45,528 bases of DNA from a virus, in the IMG/VR virus record IMGVR_UViG_3300044972_001081, positions 1-45,528 of that record; one strand, given 5' to 3'. Position 1 is the stretch's first letter; every line of letters begins with the position of its first letter. A program made the translations under genes and the position numbers. Shown in pieces: positions 22,031-29,013 of the stretch. The notes beneath the pieces are model-generated. The model made no database searches, was not told where the DNA came from, and worked only from the letters and a program-made list of their open reading frames with translations.

Positions 22031-22065
22031 GGGGTATTTCCTTTTGTTGTATTTTCGATATATTA

Positions 22066-22094
22066 TATATATCAGGTTCTGTAGGTATTGTCAA
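22066..22094 (-). promoter_or_regulatory. Promoter of the small basic protein
   Basis: TTGACA (22094-22089), 17 bases, TATATA (22071-22066). The -10 is weaker, and a TATAAT lies a few bases further on at a poor distance. Confidence 0.65.
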
Positions 22095-22119
22095 CCGATT
22101 CTTTTGGTACTACGAGTTT

Positions 22120-22302
22120 TTATTTTACAAGTCCTTGGTCTAACCAATCCATCATTAAAATTTTGAGGTCCTCAATTGATTGACATTCGAGGACCTCTTG
22201 TATTCGTTTTTCTTTTTGAATTAGTTCACGTTGTTCTTTTATGATCTCGCGAACTTGACTTGGTGTCAGACCGATTTCTCTGCCTTTTGCAATCAAGTTC
22301 AT
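22120..22302 (-). CDS. Hypothetical helical protein
   Basis: The 60-residue product has a GLTPSQVREIIKEQREL part resembling a helix-turn-helix edge followed by a charged coiled coil. It is coupled to the kinase-like gene by TAATG. It could be a small regulator or a partner of the kinase; not recognised. Confidence 0.68.
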   Translation of the reverse strand: MNLIAKGREIGLTPSQVREIIKEQRELIQKEKRIQEVLECQSIEDLKILMMDWLDQGLVK

Positions 22303-22790
22303 TAGATCTTGTTTCCATAGATATCATACAGATGAACCTCATCAAATCCTTCACCAAGAGTCGGTTCAACATATGAATCAGCCATGGTTTCAATGATATG
22401 CATTGGAATGATCTTACCAGGACGTGCACCTAGACGAATACCAAGTTCAAGCCATTCATCTCCAGTCTGTGGAGGTACACGACAGATACAGATTTTCCGA
22501 TACGACTTTGGAAACTTCGACAGGATACCAAGGCGCTTCTTGGAAGACATGTTTGTCTGGTCGATTATGACATCTTTGCCTTTTTGTATAGCAAAACCAA
22601 GAAGACTATTACAGGCGGCTGTAGCAGCCTTGATAGTATGTGCAAATTCTTCATTGTAAGATGTACCCATTCGTCTAGCTACATCTTCAATATAATTATC
22701 GGTGCTGTAAATAAAACCATCAAAATCTTCAGGAATAGAAGTAGACTTGCCTGAACCAGGCAGACCAACGAGAACAGTTAAAGTAGGCAT
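22302..22790 (-). CDS. P-loop kinase, polynucleotide-kinase-like
   Basis: The 162-residue product starts MPTLTVLVGLPGSGKST, a Walker A motif, continues with IYSTDNYIE and has IIDQTNMSSKKR in the middle, as in the kinase domain of polynucleotide 5'-kinases (AAA_33 type). It lacks the phosphatase domain of T4 Pnk. It could phosphorylate 5'-OH RNA ends before ligation by the RNA ligase at 1382. The ATG at 22790 with GGAG upstream is chosen over a TTG four codons earlier. The kinase fold is clear; the substrate is inferred. Confidence 0.8.
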   Translation of the reverse strand: MPTLTVLVGLPGSGKSTSIPEDFDGFIYSTDNYIEDVARRMGTSYNEEFAHTIKAATAACNSLLGFAIQKGKDVIIDQTNMSSKKRLGILSKFPKSYRKICICRVPPQTGDEWLELGIRLGARPGKIIPMHIIETMADSYVEPTLGEGFDEVHLYDIYGNKI

Positions 22791-22792
22791 TG

Positions 22793-23065
22793 TTAACTCC
22801 AATCCATATCAATTTCTTCAGTTTGCGAACCGGGTGCATAAACGACACCATTCATGCTGATAGTACCCGGACCTATCCATGTCCAATTCATACCTGAGCG
22901 CCAGGTATTTTTTTCTGACATGCCAACCACTCGTAAGTCACCAATAGCAAGGGAGTGAGCAGAATATGATGCGTCAATTACAGCAACAATTTCACCCGCA
23001 AGCAGTCTTTGCCTCGCATCTTCAACTTGTTTGACTTTTTCGTCATGCGACATAAGTTTCAGCAT
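22793..23065 (-). CDS. Hypothetical protein
   Basis: The 90-residue product (MLKLMSHDEKVKQVEDARQ...) has a helical start, then a beta-rich, Trp- and Gly-containing half. It is the first gene of promoter copy 8, behind GAGGAAACAG. Function unknown. Confidence 0.73.
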   Translation of the reverse strand: MLKLMSHDEKVKQVEDARQRLLAGEIVAVIDASYSAHSLAIGDLRVVGMSEKNTWRSGMNWTWIGPGTISMNGVVYAPGSQTEEIDMDWS

Positions 23066-23091
23066 TTCTGTTTCCTCTACCTTATAGAATC

Positions 23092-23120
23092 AGTATAAAC
23101 TATCTAAGAGATAATGTCAA
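23092..23120 (-). promoter_or_regulatory. Early promoter cassette, copy 8
   Basis: TTGACA (23120-23115), 17 bases, TATACT (23097-23092), then GATTCTATAAGG. The TGA of the -35 ends the mini-ORF at 23117-23161. Confidence 0.92.
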
Positions 23121-23161
23121 CTTGTTTGTTTGATAAATTCTTCATCAACAATACGAGTCAT
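23117..23161 (-). CDS. Possible 14-residue peptide
   Basis: MTRIVDEEFIKQTS starts behind GGATGAATCAAT and stops at the TGA inside the promoter -35, as full-length genes here do. That repeated junction is the main reason to list it; translation is not proven. Confidence 0.4.
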   Translation of the reverse strand: MTRIVDEEFIKQTS

Positions 23162-23167
23162 ATTGAT

Positions 23168-23357
23168 TCATCCAACCAAAATGGTATCTTTCCAGACTGA
23201 CCAGTAACCTAGACCAAGTTCTTTTTGAAACCGAACATCTGGGCCGTGAACCGACCCCTTAAACATTTCCTTTCCGACTTCTGCTGAAGTGACAGCTAAT
23301 GGGCAGGAAGGATCAGCGGCGAGAATACAAATATAATGAAGTTTTTTATTTGAATTT
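23168..23357 (-). pseudogene. C-terminal part of a frameshifted gene
   Basis: A 67-codon open frame (from KFWDKN through HYICILAADPSCPLA to ending YWSVWKDTILVG) has no usable start codon before an internal ATG. It joins the upstream gene at 23358-23567 in the +1 frame: dropping one A from the ATGAAAG at 23372-23366 would fuse both into one protein of about 130 residues. It is therefore a broken or frameshift-expressed second half. The family is not recognised. Confidence 0.6.
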
Positions 23358-23567
23358 TTATCCCAAAACTTTCATATAATCACGACTCCAAGCATGGAGA
23401 GTTTGAAGAAGTGCATGGTATGTCCCGCACTTGATCTTTTTGCCGGACTCTTTGTGGATACCAATCCACCCGTTGCATGTGTACATTGTCCACTCTTTTT
23501 TGAGTTCATCGACAAGTTCAGCGGTAGGTTTGAAAACAGTGAAACCGGTCATATTGGGGTTATTCAT
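23358..23567 (-). CDS. Hypothetical protein (first part of the frameshifted gene)
   Basis: The 69-residue product starts MNNPNMTGFTVFKPTAEL and ends SRDYMKVLG. It is the first gene of promoter copy 9, with AAAGGAACCTCAA as ribosome site. The coding sequence appears to continue in another frame past the stop (23168-23357). Function unknown. Confidence 0.7.
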   Translation of the reverse strand: MNNPNMTGFTVFKPTAELVDELKKEWTMYTCNGWIGIHKESGKKIKCGTYHALLQTLHAWSRDYMKVLG

Positions 23568-23594
23568 TTGAGGTTCCTTTCACCTTATAGAATC

Positions 23595-23623
23595 AGTATA
23601 AACTATTCTAATGCAAATGTAAA
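23595..23623 (-). promoter_or_regulatory. Early promoter cassette, copy 9
   Basis: TTTACA (23623-23618), 17 bases, TATACT (23600-23595), then GATTCTATAAGG. It is the only cassette copy with TTTACA at -35. Confidence 0.88.
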
Positions 23624-23680
23624 TAGTAAAAATTATCTTTTTGCTATTTTGTTTCCTCGAAGAAACCCCAAGTTGTTGAT

Positions 23681-23785
23681 CTAGTATCTTTTTTTAAGTT
23701 GTTCCAAGACTTTCAGCAGAATTTCTCTGTCTTTGTAAGATCCGGTTCTGTTGATTAGTTGTTCTAATTCTTGGATGAGTGACAT
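23681..23785 (-). CDS. Tiny helical protein
   Basis: The gene encodes 34 residues (MSLIQELEQLINRTGSYKD...), a charged amphipathic helix pair. It has a very good AAGGAG ribosome site. It stands about 30 bases after the 23816 gene stop. Function unknown. Confidence 0.68.
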   Translation of the reverse strand: MSLIQELEQLINRTGSYKDREILLKVLEQLKKRY

Positions 23786-23815
23786 AAAGAATCTCCTTGT
23801 GCTCCAGAAGATTAT

Positions 23816-24187
23816 TTATCTTCCACGGTCGAGTTTCAGTTGTTCAATACGGGCTTCAGCCTCTTCTCTACTATAGAACCATTTTTTTCGGTCTATATCA
23901 AAGATATCAGTTTCATCATACTCTGGATAAATTTGGCCATCAGAGTGTTTAAAATGATACTCTGTTTGTTTATCTTCATCGAATCGGACATCACCTCTTG
24001 CGATAAATGTTACCTTACCGCAATATGTGATTTCTTCAATTTCGTAAGTAAACCGATCCCTATCATAGCGATACCATTCAATTCCATCTGTATCAATCAT
24101 CGTGATTCGTTTTTGAGCAAAGACGTGATTATCTTCTTTGACAACATATACCTTATCACCAAATTTAAGTTCTTTTAACTTAATCAT
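23816..24187 (-). CDS. Conserved phage protein, barrel-like
   Basis: The 123-residue product (MIKLKELKFGDKVYVV...) has a beta-rich first part that looks like a small barrel and a C-terminal helix WFYSREEAEARIEQLK, an arrangement common in small phage proteins of unknown role. GGAG lies just after the 24200-24228 hairpin. Confidence 0.75.
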   Translation of the reverse strand: MIKLKELKFGDKVYVVKEDNHVFAQKRITMIDTDGIEWYRYDRDRFTYEIEEITYCGKVTFIARGDVRFDEDKQTEYHFKHSDGQIYPEYDETDIFDIDRKKWFYSREEAEARIEQLKLDRGR

Positions 24188-24199
24188 TTATTTCTCCAT

Positions 24200-24228
24200 A
24201 TGTCCCATCGGTTAAACCGATGGGACAT
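24200..24228 (-). repeat. Strong inverted repeat (hairpin) between genes
   Basis: ATGTCCCATCGG-TTTAA-CCGATGGGACAT, a perfect 12-bp stem that can extend to 14. No T run follows on the minus strand; the next ribosome site begins 3 bases after it. It is a candidate RNA processing or stability element, less likely a terminator. Confidence 0.75.
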
Positions 24229-24236
24229 TTGTCAAT

Positions 24237-24923
24237 TTATTCTTGAGTTTCTTTTGCTTTTCGTCTTGATTTAAATTTTGGTTTCTCTTCGGGTTCTTTA
24301 TCAACTTCTTCAGTTGATTCTTTATTCTTTTCTTTTTCTTCTTCTGCATCCAGAATTTCTTGTCTAGACTTAAGTCTTTTAATTACATCAGTCCCATCCA
24401 TCCAGATGTCTTTGTTTTCTAGCATTGATGTAATTTCTTCGTCGGTAAGAAAATGCTTGTATATATCACGTAATAGATTTTCAGACCATGCACGTTCGTG
24501 TTTCAGCTGGTCAAACATTTCACCACCTTTACCGAATACACCACTTGAATAGTTATGGAACATAAACATAGAATGTTCGGATATTTCAAATGTTTCACCA
24601 CAGAGCATAATCATTGTTGCAGCTGAGGCACATAGACCTTCAACTGAAATAACTATATTTGCTGATGTTTCTCTCAATGCTCGCATAAATTGAATTGCTG
24701 TAAATACATCGCCACCATGCGAGTTGACATATATTTTAATTACATCATTTTCTCCAGCGTGACGAATAGTATCAAACCATTGAATGTAATTTTCCGAAGA
24801 TTCAATATCTCCACTCAAATAAAATTCGTGGATATTTACCAATTGCTTATGGAATGTTCTATCGTCTTGTTTTACACCTTTACCTAGTAAGATGTCCATA
24901 AGATCTAATTTATTGGCTTTCAA
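24237..24923 (-). CDS. ClpP-like serine protease
   Basis: The 228-residue product has the ClpP fold signatures YVNSHGGDVFTAIQFM, GLCASAATMI with catalytic S100, MFMFHNYSSG with H123, and a likely acid at D172 (NKDIWMDG). The tail (about 190-228) is a Lys/Glu-rich extension not found in ClpP. It may process virion proteins or host targets. The start is TTG at 24923, overlapping the upstream TGA, supported by AAGGAG at the right distance; the next ATG is 24 bases further in. Confidence 0.87.
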   Translation of the reverse strand: MKANKLDLMDILLGKGVKQDDRTFHKQLVNIHEFYLSGDIESSENYIQWFDTIRHAGENDVIKIYVNSHGGDVFTAIQFMRALRETSANIVISVEGLCASAATMIMLCGETFEISEHSMFMFHNYSSGVFGKGGEMFDQLKHERAWSENLLRDIYKHFLTDEEITSMLENKDIWMDGTDVIKRLKSRQEILDAEEEKEKNKESTEEVDKEPEEKPKFKSRRKAKETQE

Positions 24924-25240
24924 TTATTATTCTCCTTTTTATTCCAATAGTCTGTAGGCATATTGGTCCATTGTGTAGACCAGTAGATAGTAAAAAAGTA
25001 TAGATTTAGTTGAGCATGTGGACAATCATACCAAAACTTGTGAAGTCCAAAGTTAGGTAAACCAAAAACTTTACGAACATGTGTATCATTTTCAAATTCA
25101 CGATATGCATCTCGCATATCTTTATCCATCAACCCCCAACGGAAGTAATAGAAGTAGTGGTTGGTTCCAAGAGTTTTCTCAGATTGCCACCATTCAATTC
25201 CCGTCCAGTCGAGTTTAAATTTCCAAGGATACTGTTTCAT
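24920..25240 (-). CDS. Hypothetical aromatic-rich protein
   Basis: The 106-residue product starts MKQYPWKFKLDWTGIEWW and is exceptionally rich in Trp, Tyr and Phe. The ATG at 25240 with AAGGG upstream is preferred over 25321, which would overlap the previous gene fully. It is upstream of and coupled to the ClpP-like gene. No family was recognised. Confidence 0.72.
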   Translation of the reverse strand: MKQYPWKFKLDWTGIEWWQSEKTLGTNHYFYYFRWGLMDKDMRDAYREFENDTHVRKVFGLPNFGLHKFWYDCPHAQLNLYFFTIYWSTQWTNMPTDYWNKKENNN

Positions 25241-25406
25241 TATCAATTCCCTTAAAATATAATTCATATGCAGATGGGCATACATCGCATTCTTTGCCGT
25301 CAACTTCGCCATATCCGCCATTGCAAGTATTATTTCCGCATTTACCGCAGATTACAACCTCGTGGTCGCAGAGACTACAATGTATCCAATAATGTTTATC
25401 TGTCAT
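25215..25406 (-). CDS. Zinc-ribbon protein
   Basis: The 63-residue product has CSLCDHEVVICGKCGNNTC and CDVC, enough for two zinc sites. The ATG at 25406 overlaps the upstream TGA as ATGA. It is the first of three consecutive small Cys-rich genes (25215-25782). Role unknown. Confidence 0.75.
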   Translation of the reverse strand: MTDKHYWIHCSLCDHEVVICGKCGNNTCNGGYGEVDGKECDVCPSAYELYFKGIDNETVSLEI

Positions 25407-25618
25407 TGATCTTCCATCCAAAATTTTTTGCAATCTGGGCACCTAAATTCAATCCAATAGCAATCGGAACTTCGATCGTAATTTCCACTGCTACCATCTT
25501 TCTTCTTGCTTACATTCGGATGAGGACACAGATTCTGAAGAATTGTTTCTTCAGTATCCCATTTCAGTTGATTTTTAGTAATTGTTGCAAGTTTACGTCT
25601 TACTTGTGCTGGTGTCAT
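25403..25618 (-). CDS. Zinc-ribbon protein
   Basis: The 71-residue product has a helical N-terminus, then CPHPN and, near the end, FRCPDCKKFW, a likely zinc ribbon. ATGA overlaps on both sides. Role unknown. Confidence 0.72.
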   Translation of the reverse strand: MTPAQVRRKLATITKNQLKWDTEETILQNLCPHPNVSKKKDGSSGNYDRSSDCYWIEFRCPDCKKFWMEDQ

Positions 25619-25782
25619 GTTTCATCCCATACTCTTTCACAGATCTTACATTTACATTCTGTATATTGCAGGAAACCACCGCCTGAAGTACATTCACTAA
25701 TTGATTTTCGTTCAACATTAGAACTTATAATACTACGAATTGTATGTGCTACATTCCAGCATTCACATCTTTCTTTATTCAT
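25615..25782 (-). CDS. Small Cys-rich (zinc-ribbon) protein
   Basis: The gene encodes 55 residues, MNKERCECWN... with CKCKICERVW at the end. The five-to-six cysteines can hold one zinc. ATGA overlaps on both sides tie it to its neighbours. Confidence 0.74.
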   Translation of the reverse strand: MNKERCECWNVAHTIRSIISSNVERKSISECTSGGGFLQYTECKCKICERVWDET

Positions 25783-25859
25783 TTTCTATCAAACTCACTT
25801 GGATTGAATGCAGCAATCAATACAATTATAACAATAGTAACAAATATAGAACTTATCAT
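25779..25859 (-). CDS. Tiny membrane peptide
   Basis: The gene encodes 26 residues, MISSIFVTIVIIVLIAAFN plus a short polar tail. It has a GAGGTGA ribosome site and an ATGA overlap with the next gene. It is likely a single-span membrane peptide. Confidence 0.62.
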   Translation of the reverse strand: MISSIFVTIVIIVLIAAFNPSEFDRK

Positions 25860-25869
25860 AGTCACCTCT

Positions 25870-26304
25870 TTAAAATAATTTTGTTATATCATCTCGGACA
25901 GACATTAGGATTTTACCTAATTCATTGCGGCCTGTCCCGAGAGGTGACTGTCCCCAAAATTTGTCACCCCAGGTATTCCCTTCAATCAACTCGTATGATC
26001 TTGTTTCTTGGAGTAATTTCATTAAATTTGCATTCTGGTCAAATTTTGACTCTACTATATTCTTCATGATAGAAACTTTAATAGAGTCCCAGTTGGATTT
26101 TAATTTCAAAGTTCTCCCGAACCGTTTTACATCAGAAGTATTTGGTATTTCTGATATTGCTATTTTTTGAAGTTGATTGTCAGTCTTTGCTGCGACATAC
26201 GCGTGTTCAGAAGAAGGATATTCAATACCTTCATATGAGACATTACACGGATAGAAATTTGAAAGAAACCTAAAAGAACCAGAAAATGATGTTATTTTAG
26301 CCAT
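25870..26304 (-). CDS. NADAR/YbiA-family N-glycosidase
   Basis: The 144-residue product matches the family throughout: FLSNFYPCNVSYEG, YPSSEHAYVAAK, FGRTLKLKSNW, EGNTWGDKFWG and RNELGKILM. NADAR proteins cleave N-glycosidic bonds; members remove ADP-ribose from guanine in DNA and can counter DarT-type toxins, others act on riboflavin intermediates. In a phage with NAD salvage genes the first role is attractive. It is coupled to the YbaN-like gene, with AAGGATTAC as ribosome site. Family firm, role inferred. Confidence 0.92.
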   Translation of the reverse strand: MAKITSFSGSFRFLSNFYPCNVSYEGIEYPSSEHAYVAAKTDNQLQKIAISEIPNTSDVKRFGRTLKLKSNWDSIKVSIMKNIVESKFDQNANLMKLLQETRSYELIEGNTWGDKFWGQSPLGTGRNELGKILMSVRDDITKLF

Positions 26305-26702
26305 GTAATCCTTTTGCCTTCATTCACTCGGCGCTGATATTCTTCTTCGGAACCAGGATATCTCCAACCCCAAATTGCAACAAGTAACATAAAAATACCA
26401 GAACCAAGAATAGCAGCAATATTACCAGTAGTAAACCACATAATGATAAGTGAAGAGGTCATTGTTGCAATCATGAAATATTTGAATTTAGTAGGGAAAA
26501 TTTTCTTCTCTTGCCAACCAATAAGGAATGGGCCGAAAATCTTATGTGAATATATCCACTTATGCATACGGTCACTCGATTTAGCAAAGCAAAAGGCTGC
26601 TCCAACCGCTGGTGTACTCCAAGGAATACCTGGGAGCACCACACCAGCATATGCAACAGCCAATAAAAATATTCCTAAACTAAACCACAGTATCTTTTTC
26701 AT
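26292..26702 (-). CDS. YbaN-like (DUF454) inner-membrane protein
   Basis: The 136-residue product has LPGIPWSTPAVGAAFCFAKSS, typical of the DUF454/YbaN family, and membrane helices at about 4-22, 74-92 and 94-112. Its cellular role is not established even in bacteria. It is an unusual gene for a phage and may come from a host. Confidence 0.82.
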   Translation of the reverse strand: MKKILWFSLGIFLLAVAYAGVVLPGIPWSTPAVGAAFCFAKSSDRMHKWIYSHKIFGPFLIGWQEKKIFPTKFKYFMIATMTSSLIIMWFTTGNIAAILGSGIFMLLVAIWGWRYPGSEEEYQRRVNEGKRITWLK

Positions 26703-26931
26703 TTTTCTCTTTCCGGCAATATGAACATTCTATATAACTTTTCATATCACTCATGTTAAACACGTGGTGGTATTGGTGATTTCCAAATAAACAGTTAATC
26801 CAGCCTTTGAAGAATCTGTAATAACCTTTGATACCACCACCGTGTGCGGTTGCCATTAGATGTATATTTATCCAATGTCCGCCATACCATACAAACACTC
26901 GTTTATGTTTAAAGAGAATTTTCAAGTCCAA
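26680..26931 (-). CDS. Hypothetical protein with Cys pair
   Basis: The product is up to 83 residues with several His and a CSYC pair near the C-terminus. No ATG is present early: the start is probably TTG at 26931, or the TTG at 26925 that overlaps the upstream TGA. The start is uncertain; the function is unknown. Confidence 0.6.
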   Translation of the reverse strand: MDLKILFKHKRVFVWYGGHWINIHLMATAHGGGIKGYYRFFKGWINCLFGNHQYHHVFNMSDMKSYIECSYCRKEKNEKDTVV

Positions 26932-27734
26932 AGACTATTTCTGTTTTTAATCAAACGTATCAGCATTTCGGTATCTTCTGCTTCATATGCAGCCTCAATC
27001 TCTCGATTTTTGTCAAGAATCTTTCTAGTCTCTACGTGATCTTCCTCTGGATCATCATGCATGAAACCAATTCCGCGCACACGTTTACTTTTGCAATGTG
27101 CAGACCAACCGCTTAGATCATAAGGGTCTGGGCGGTTAGGATACACCTCTGTCCACCATTTATAAAGTGCAATGATTTCTGTTGCTACTAGAGCTTGAGC
27201 AGTAGGCTTTACTTCGTGCTTTTTATCTTCATCGAGCCACTCTTCATCTGTAAGACTAGTTTCCCACTCGAGGTGTTGAAGCCCAGCTTCAGGACTACGC
27301 CAGGTTCGAGTTCGCCAGCGACCTACCTGCCACCACTTCATACCTTTTTGTTTTTCTTCACTCCAGCGATAGTTGCTGTAAGCCTTTTCAATCTCGACAA
27401 AATCCGCAAGTTCGTCAAAGAGACATATAAGAATTCGACTATCAAAATCACGATACTGCCCGGGTTTGATGTGTTTAGGGTGAGATACAAGAGCATGACT
27501 CTGGTCCACCCAACGATTCACAACGTAGTACTTTAAACTATAAACGCGGTCGGGAACCCATGTAATAATATTCTGGATATAATCTATTAATTCATCAGCA
27601 ATCCAATAACGAATAGGATACTTACTTTTAGCATCAGACTCCCAGTCTTCCCAACCTTTCGCACTAAGCACAAGTGGTTTACCAGTACCTCGAATGATAT
27701 TCGCAATTTTGCTACACGACCAGTAGTTCTTCAT
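26922..27734 (-). CDS. Large conserved phage protein of unknown function
   Basis: The 270-residue product has a motif set I recognise from many phages: GWEDWE, PIRYWIADE, YVVNRWVDQSHAL, KPGQYRDF, LICLFDELADFVE, and RPDPYDLSGW. It is soluble and Trp-rich. No activity is known. It is the first gene of the unit from the promoter at 27759-27787, with AAGGAG upstream. Confidence 0.85.
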   Translation of the reverse strand: MKNYWSCSKIANIIRGTGKPLVLSAKGWEDWESDAKSKYPIRYWIADELIDYIQNIITWVPDRVYSLKYYVVNRWVDQSHALVSHPKHIKPGQYRDFDSRILICLFDELADFVEIEKAYSNYRWSEEKQKGMKWWQVGRWRTRTWRSPEAGLQHLEWETSLTDEEWLDEDKKHEVKPTAQALVATEIIALYKWWTEVYPNRPDPYDLSGWSAHCKSKRVRGIGFMHDDPEEDHVETRKILDKNREIEAAYEAEDTEMLIRLIKNRNSLWT

Positions 27735-27758
27735 GATCTAATCTCCTTGAGTAATTAC

Positions 27759-27787
27759 TTTATATCATCAATTAGTAGGTTTGTCAA
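27759..27787 (-). promoter_or_regulatory. Promoter of the 26922 gene unit
   Basis: TTGACA (27787-27782), 17 bases, TATAAA (27764-27759). It overlaps the end of the 27768-28121 gene and lacks the cassette sequences. Confidence 0.82.
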
Positions 27788-28121
27788 CATTTTGTTTGGA
27801 CTTAAATAACTTTATATCATTGATAGCACTCTTGAGTGTTTCTGCATAGTTGAGTGCAGTCTGTTCATTCATCACGATGGTTGTTTCCATTTCAGCATGC
27901 CCTTTAGTAAGGATTTGCCAAATTTGTTTCCAACGATTATTTTCCCACCACTTTGTGTGATTTTTCACATAAACATGAACCTGAATACCGCATTCATCTG
28001 CTTCAATATTTACTTCATGAGAACAATCTTCATTTCCACAATCACAGCGAATGTGGTACCACTTACTATCACCCCATTCAGATGTTTTTAAGATACCTTC
28101 AGCTGGTTTTTGTACTCGCAT
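27768..28121 (-). CDS. Hypothetical protein with CxC...C cluster
   Basis: The 117-residue product has HIRCDCGNEDCSHEV near residues 23-37, a possible metal site, and a helical Lys-rich end. The pattern is common in small phage proteins. Coupled by TAATG to the gene before it. Confidence 0.74.
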   Translation of the reverse strand: MRVQKPAEGILKTSEWGDSKWYHIRCDCGNEDCSHEVNIEADECGIQVHVYVKNHTKWWENNRWKQIWQILTKGHAEMETTIVMNEQTALNYAETLKSAINDIKLFKSKQNVDKPTN

Positions 28122-28414
28122 TATCCGTGCCTCTCCATTGTATCAATAAGTATATCTACATTATCTTCTAAATCTTTTTTGCCGGTTCCGCGGACCTTAT
28201 CTAGGTTCTTCATAATACAAAGATCACAAATAGCCAAGTCAAGATACTCACCGGTTCCCATTGGATCAAATATCGAAGACCCGTAGTGCCCATATGTACG
28301 AAAATGAAGACCACCCATAGGATGAACTTCAACTATCTTGTCTTTCATATCATATTCGAGATTATCAAGTTCTTCTCCACATGCAATACAATCAATTTTG
28401 GTTTCAGTTTTCAT
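28121..28414 (-). CDS. Zinc-finger-like protein
   Basis: The 97-residue product has CIACGEE near the start and AICDLCIMK later, a split C2-C2 pattern suited to one zinc. It also has HPMGGLHFRTYGHYGS in the middle. ATGA and TAATG overlaps join its neighbours. Function unknown. Confidence 0.75.
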   Translation of the reverse strand: MKTETKIDCIACGEELDNLEYDMKDKIVEVHPMGGLHFRTYGHYGSSIFDPMGTGEYLDLAICDLCIMKNLDKVRGTGKKDLEDNVDILIDTMERHG

Positions 28415-28599
28415 TGTCCCTCAATCAGTTCCCAGCGAGCATCAATTGTTAATTCATTGTGATAATTAGTTGTAATAATTTTTTGGTATAGTTTGCCGTT
28501 GATAAACCTTAGTTCATTAGTTTTTTGTTCGCCGAGGATAAATTCCCCAGCATCATCAGCAATTATAATGTCTCCATCATAGATATTATCTTCTTCCAT
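28411..28599 (-). CDS. Hypothetical acidic protein
   Basis: The 62-residue product (MEEDNIYDGDIIIADD...) is acidic and looks beta-rich. It is coupled by TAATG to the 28599 gene and by ATGA to the next. Function unknown. Confidence 0.68.
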   Translation of the reverse strand: MEEDNIYDGDIIIADDAGEFILGEQKTNELRFINGKLYQKIITTNYHNELTIDARWELIEGQ

Positions 28600-28763
28600 T
28601 ACTGTGTTTCCTTAACTTCTTGCATTCGTTTATAGTGTTCATATGACTTTACAAGAAATTCAAAACGTTTTGGATACTGAAATGGATTTGGAATGTTTTC
28701 TACACCATAATGCTCTATAAATTCTTCAATAAATGCATCATCTCTGTTCACCGAATAAGTCAT
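28599..28763 (-). CDS. Small hypothetical protein
   Basis: The gene encodes 54 residues (MTYSVNRDDAFIEEF...KETQ). The ATG at 28763 lies inside the upstream gene, with AAAGGACATTT as ribosome site; the reading uses an otherwise empty stretch fully and ends with a TAATG overlap. Function unknown. Confidence 0.74.
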   Translation of the reverse strand: MTYSVNRDDAFIEEFIEHYGVENIPNPFQYPKRFEFLVKSYEHYKRMQEVKETQ

Positions 28764-29013
28764 AAATGTCCTTTTTTAATCTTTTAGCATATGGTGTTAA
28801 CATTTCTTCATCTTCTAAAATATAATCTTTGATGAGAAACTTAAGATAGTTTTGAAGTTCTTTCATATAGTTTGGAGTATCAGAAACTATCACTCGTTCT
28901 ATGAAACCTGAAGGATACCTAAGTCCGAATACCTGGTATTCACATGATCGCTTAATACGAAAGAATGGAAAATACTGTGTTGAGTAAAGTTTTCCTTCGT
29001 ATTCTACTTGCAT
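28738..29013 (-). CDS. Hypothetical protein
   Basis: The 91-residue product starts MQVEYEGKLYSTQYFPF and has a helical, Lys-rich second half. It begins directly after the upstream stop. Function unknown. Confidence 0.7.
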   Translation of the reverse strand: MQVEYEGKLYSTQYFPFFRIKRSCEYQVFGLRYPSGFIERVIVSDTPNYMKELQNYLKFLIKDYILEDEEMLTPYAKRLKKDIYDLFGEQR

